A stretch of DNA of 64,000 nucleotides from NCBI RefSeq assembly GCF_000406165.1, contig NZ_CM001977.1, forward strand, positions 4,484,354-4,548,353. The letters run 5' to 3'. This DNA is from Dickeya zeae NCPPB 2538. Lineage in GTDB: Bacteria; Pseudomonadota; Gammaproteobacteria; Enterobacterales; Enterobacteriaceae. Positions 61,222 to 64,000 of the stretch are shown here, one piece after another (position 1 is the first letter of the stretch; the number at the start of each line of letters is the position of its first letter). The position numbers were made by a program, and so were the translations under genes. The notes beneath the pieces were generated by a model, which had not been told where the DNA came from, searched no databases, and was given only the letters and a program-made list of their open reading frames with translations.

Positions 61222-62853
61222 TTACTTTTTCTCGCGGCTGTGCAGCCCGCGTTTTTCCAGCCCGCGGTAAATCAGCTGCTGCTGGGCGATGGTCACCAGG
61301 TTGCTGACGATATAGTACAGCACCAGACCTGACGGGAACCACAGGAAGAATACGGTGAAGATAACCGGCATGTAGGTCATGATCTTCTGCTGCATCGGAT
61401 CGGTGACCGTGGTCGGCGACATCTTCTGAATGAAGAACATGGTCAGACCCATCAGGATCGGCAGCACGTAGTACGGGTCCTGCGCCGAGAGGTCATGAAT
61501 CCACAGTGCGAACGGCGCGTGACGCAGTTCCACCGAGCCCATCAGCATGTAGTACAACGCCAGGAAGATAGGCATCTGGATGACCAGCGGGAAGCAACCA
61601 CCCAGCGGGTTCACTTTCTCTGCCTTGTACAGCGCCATCATTTCCTGACTCATGCGCTGTTTATCGTCACCGATACGCTCACGCATCGCCTGCAATTTCG
61701 GTTGCAGCATGCGCATTTTCGCCATCGAGGTGTACTGCGCTTTGGTCAGCGGGTACATGATGCCGCGCACGATAAACGTGATAGCAATGATGGAGAAGCC
61801 CCAGTTGCCGATAAAGCCGTGCAGGAATTTCAGCAGCTTAAACAGCGGTTGGGAGATGAACCACAGCCAGCCGTAATCTACGGTCAGGTCCAAATGCGGT
61901 GCGACAGCGGCCATTTTGTCCTGAATTTCCGGGCCGACCCACAGGGTGGCGTTCAGGTTCTGCTGGCTACCCGGCTGTACGACAACCGAAGGAGACTTAA
62001 AGCCGATAGCGGCCAAGCCATTGCCAAGGTTGGCGCTGTAAAACGTATTGCTCGCGGCGGTGTTTGGCACCCAGGCGGTAGCGAAATACTGCTGCAGCAT
62101 CGCAACCCAGCCACCCTGTGTGTTGATGTTCAGGTTCTCTTTCATATCGCTAAAGCTGTATTTGCGATATTTATCGTCGCTGGAAGAGAACGCTGCGCCA
62201 CGGTAGGTGTGCAGGGCAAAGTTATTGCTGCCGGTGTCACGGTGTGACGGCAAATCGATAGATTGCTTCAACTGGCCGAACAGCGTCAGTTCCAGCGGCT
62301 GGGCACTGGTGTTGTTGACACTGTATTCCACGTTCAGCGCGTACTCACCACGCTTTAACACGAAGGTTTTGGTGAAGCTGACGCCGTTAGCATCGGTATA
62401 GGTCAACGGAATACGCAGTTCGTTCTGGCCTGCGGCCAGTTCAAAGCGATCCGCCGAGGCGGTATACAGCGGACGTGAACCGTTAGCCGGGTTGTCCGGG
62501 CCGTTTTTACCGGTCAGGCCACTTTGTGCCTGATAGGTGAAGGCCGGGGTGCTTTCCAGCAGTTTGAACGGCTGGTTGGAGCCCAGTTCTGCCGGGTAAG
62601 CCAGCAGGTCGGCTTCTTCAATGTCGCCGCCGCGTGTGTTGATGTTCAGCGACAACACGTCGGTTTTCACCGTGATCAGTTTACCCTGACCGCTGGCTGG
62701 TACGCCCTGGTTGGCTGCATCGCCTACAGCGCCATTCGCCTGTTGCGTGGTCTGGGTGGCCGCGGGTGGATTTTTGTCCGTTTCCCACTGCTGCCAGATC
62801 ATGAACGTCACGAATAGCAGAGCGATGACAAGAAGATTGCGTTGCGAATCCAT
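61222..62853 (-). CDS. yidC: Membrane protein insertase YidC
   Basis: YidC inserts membrane proteins, alone or with SecYEG. The 543-residue product has an N-terminal signal-anchor helix ([20 protein letters not shown]), a large periplasmic domain (about 25-340), and five C-terminal helices. The conserved core reads [20 protein letters not shown]. It lies in the rpmH-rnpA-yidD-yidC operon and is 2 bases after yidD. Confidence 0.98.
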   Translation of the reverse strand: MDSQRNLLVIALLFVTFMIWQQWETDKNPPAATQTTQQANGAVGDAANQGVPASGQGKLITVKTDVLSLNINTRGGDIEEADLLAYPAELGSNQPFKLLESTPAFTYQAQSGLTGKNGPDNPANGSRPLYTASADRFELAAGQNELRIPLTYTDANGVSFTKTFVLKRGEYALNVEYSVNNTSAQPLELTLFGQLKQSIDLPSHRDTGSNNFALHTYRGAAFSSSDDKYRKYSFSDMKENLNINTQGGWVAMLQQYFATAWVPNTAASNTFYSANLGNGLAAIGFKSPSVVVQPGSQQNLNATLWVGPEIQDKMAAVAPHLDLTVDYGWLWFISQPLFKLLKFLHGFIGNWGFSIIAITFIVRGIMYPLTKAQYTSMAKMRMLQPKLQAMRERIGDDKQRMSQEMMALYKAEKVNPLGGCFPLVIQMPIFLALYYMLMGSVELRHAPFALWIHDLSAQDPYYVLPILMGLTMFFIQKMSPTTVTDPMQQKIMTYMPVIFTVFFLWFPSGLVLYYIVSNLVTIAQQQLIYRGLEKRGLHSREKK

Positions 62854-62855
62854 CG

Positions 62856-63113
62856 TTAGTGTTCTCTGTTATTGTCGGGTTTTGGCGGTACGGGATCATC
62901 ACCACCAGGGTTCAAAGGGTGGCATTTTAATACGCGTTTGAGCGTCAACCAACAGCCTTTTATCATGCCGAACCGGCGTATTGCTTCAATGCCATATTGG
63001 GAGCACGACGGCTGAAAGCGGCAGTGCGGTCCAAGTAGCGGACTGATAAAGCGTTGATACCCGCGTATCAGGCCGATCAGCAGGCGTGAGCCAAACGACA
63101 GTGACGGCGCCAT
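62856..63113 (-). CDS. yidD: Membrane protein insertion efficiency factor YidD
   Basis: The 85-residue protein aids YidC-dependent insertion. It has the family Cys-rich segment [20 protein letters not shown] and the end [19 protein letters not shown]. Its start lies 37 bases inside rnpA, a conserved overlap in this operon. It has an amphipathic helix near the N-terminus ([15 protein letters not shown]). Confidence 0.97.
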   Translation of the reverse strand: MAPSLSFGSRLLIGLIRGYQRFISPLLGPHCRFQPSCSQYGIEAIRRFGMIKGCWLTLKRVLKCHPLNPGGDDPVPPKPDNNREH

Positions 63114-63436
63114 AATTTTTCCAACGCTTCCGTTAGCGTACGGTTATCCAGTTCAGACACCCCTTTTTTAGCGATGACGACAAAATCCATCGCGGGCAGC
63201 TCGTGTTGACGCAAACGAAAACTTTCACGTGTCAGGCGCTTGATACGATTACGTTCGTGAGCCCGTCTGACGTGCTTTTTTGCGACAGTGAGACCAATAC
63301 GAGGGTGTCCCAGCGTATTCGGGCGTCCGAGGATGGTAATCTGCGGCGTGCCGGCCCGTTGAGGCTGCTGGAAGACGAAAGAGAAATGGCTGGGAGTTAA
63401 CAGACGTAACTCCCTAGGAAAAGCGAGCGTAACCAC
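63077..63436 (-). CDS. rnpA: Ribonuclease P protein component
   Basis: RnpA binds the catalytic RNA of RNase P and helps remove 5' leaders from tRNA precursors. The 119-residue basic protein starts with GTG 63436 ([20 protein letters not shown]). The RNR motif [17 protein letters not shown] is clear. It follows rpmH and overlaps yidD. Confidence 0.98.
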   Translation of the reverse strand: MVTLAFPRELRLLTPSHFSFVFQQPQRAGTPQITILGRPNTLGHPRIGLTVAKKHVRRAHERNRIKRLTRESFRLRQHELPAMDFVVIAKKGVSELDNRTLTEALEKLWRRHCRLAHAC

Positions 63437-63454
63437 TCGAAGGGTTAGCTTTTA

Positions 63455-63607
<153 letters not shown>

Positions 63608-63670
63608 CTAAACTTGATTTAAGACTTCACAGTAAACGCGTTTGGCTACTCGGCGTGAAAAGTGACCGAC

Positions 63671-63693
63671 GCCTCTATCGCATAATAAAGAGG
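63671..63693 (-). repeat. Stem-loop in the rpmH leader
   Basis: GCCTCT and AGAGGC form a 6-bp stem with an 11-base loop in the untranslated leader of the rpmH transcript. It may affect message stability. Confidence 0.4.
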
Positions 63694-63697
63694 CGGG

Positions 63698-63726
63698 ATT
63701 GTAATAATTGTACAGCCCCGAGTCAA
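63698..63726 (-). promoter_or_regulatory. Sigma-70 promoter of rpmH
   Basis: On the minus strand TTGACT, 17 bases and TACAAT form a near-consensus promoter, about 100 bases before the rpmH start. This is the strongest sigma-70 match noted in the window. Confidence 0.8.
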
Positions 63727-64000
63727 TTAACATCCGCGTTTTACCCGCCTGAAACTTCCCGGTGGTCCCGGATTTTCTGTTTGAACAGCACAAAAAATGG
63801 ACTGCTCAGCACAGAAAACAGGCGCTACGCGCAGGCCGCGAATTATACGGACTCTGCGATAAAGCGCAAGGATCCCTCAGCGATCCTGTCTACGGGATCA
63901 TGATCCGCGTCACCGCTGATCGTGTCGATTACGTCTATGCTTACTATCCGCAAGGGATCCAGGGCGGGTTGTGGGTAACCTTACGGGTATCCCAGAATAA
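63727..64000 (+). promoter_or_regulatory. Start of the rpmH-dnaA intergenic region
   Basis: The stretch is without a recognisable gene to the window end. In enterobacteria dnaA lies on the opposite strand to rpmH, just beyond here. It includes six GATC sites (63871, 63882, 63896, 63902, 63918, 63956), with palindrome GGATCATGATCC at 63895-63906, and TGTGGGTAA (63970-63978), the reverse complement of TTACCCACA, one mismatch from the DnaA box TTATCCACA. Dam/SeqA and DnaA control of dnaA is therefore likely, though dnaA itself is not seen. Confidence 0.55.

Overview
The window is chromosomal DNA from an enterobacterial soft-rot plant pathogen, most likely Dickeya or a close relative in Pectobacteriaceae. 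The ATP synthase, glmUS, pst-phoU, adeP, arn, mnmE, yidC, rnpA and rpmH genes all read as close relatives of their Escherichia coli counterparts. A family PL9 exopolygalacturonate lyase (pelX) with KdgR-type operator sequences points to a pectinolytic genus. The backbone order (atp, glmU, glmS, pst, yieH/adeP, mnmE-yidC-rnpA-rpmH, then dnaA beyond the right edge) is the usual arrangement on one side of oriC in enterobacteria. No rRNA, tRNA, CRISPR array, phage or intact insertion sequence was seen.

Layout. 1-6012: the F1Fo ATP synthase operon from the end of atpB to atpC, closed by strong terminators. 6141-8345 (minus): pelX, between atpC and glmU, with two KdgR-like palindromes upstream. 8738-12178: glmU and glmS, which make UDP-GlcNAc precursors; the end of glmS carries the conserved Tn7 target region. 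12474-27810: accessory block between glmS and pstS. It holds an AT-richer lipoprotein gene and a methyltransferase gene, then a tightly overlapping 16-gene aryl polyene (APE) type II polyketide locus, apeC to apeR. 27892-30207 (minus): a GAF-PAS-PAS-GAF-GGDEF diguanylate cyclase converging on apeR. 30692-35468: the Pho regulon operon pstSCAB-phoU behind tandem Pho boxes.

35706-38163: an amino-acid ABC importer (binding protein and two permeases) with no ATPase gene beside it. 38194-41316: yieH, adeP and yieE, the last a degenerate phosphopantetheinyl-transferase-like protein. 41597-44130 (minus): a ferredoxin-type protein and aegA, with a large operator-like palindrome and a TetR-like remnant upstream. 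44377-45372: nearly 1 kb of AT-rich DNA leading to arnBCADTEF (45373-52773), the complete lipid A L-Ara4N modification operon. 52872-57944: a GNAT acetyltransferase, an NAD(P)-binding oxidoreductase divergent from an HxlR regulator, an orphan 4-hydroxyphenylpyruvate dioxygenase, an MBL-fold hydrolase and a GlxA-type AraC regulator. 58088-59709: a hipBA toxin-antitoxin operon with clear operator repeats. 59742-63595 (minus): mnmE, yidC, yidD, rnpA, rpmH. 63596-64000: rpmH promoter and a GATC-rich stretch leading toward dnaA.

The most notable system is the APE locus. It carries two ACPs, two complete ketosynthases plus a Cys-less chain-length factor, a ketoreductase, two dehydratases, an aryl-ACP ligase, acyl- and glycosyltransferase functions, a thioesterase and a LolA/MMPL/lipoprotein export set. 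APE pigments as a class are known. The particular assembly here is worth checking: a neighbouring methyltransferase lacking the usual O-methyltransferase histidine, insertion beside attTn7, and a facing diguanylate cyclase. Regulatory candidates worth attention are the TetR-type palindrome pair at aegA, the PmrA-like box and 27-codon hydrophobic peptide in the arn leader, and the nested operators of hipBA.
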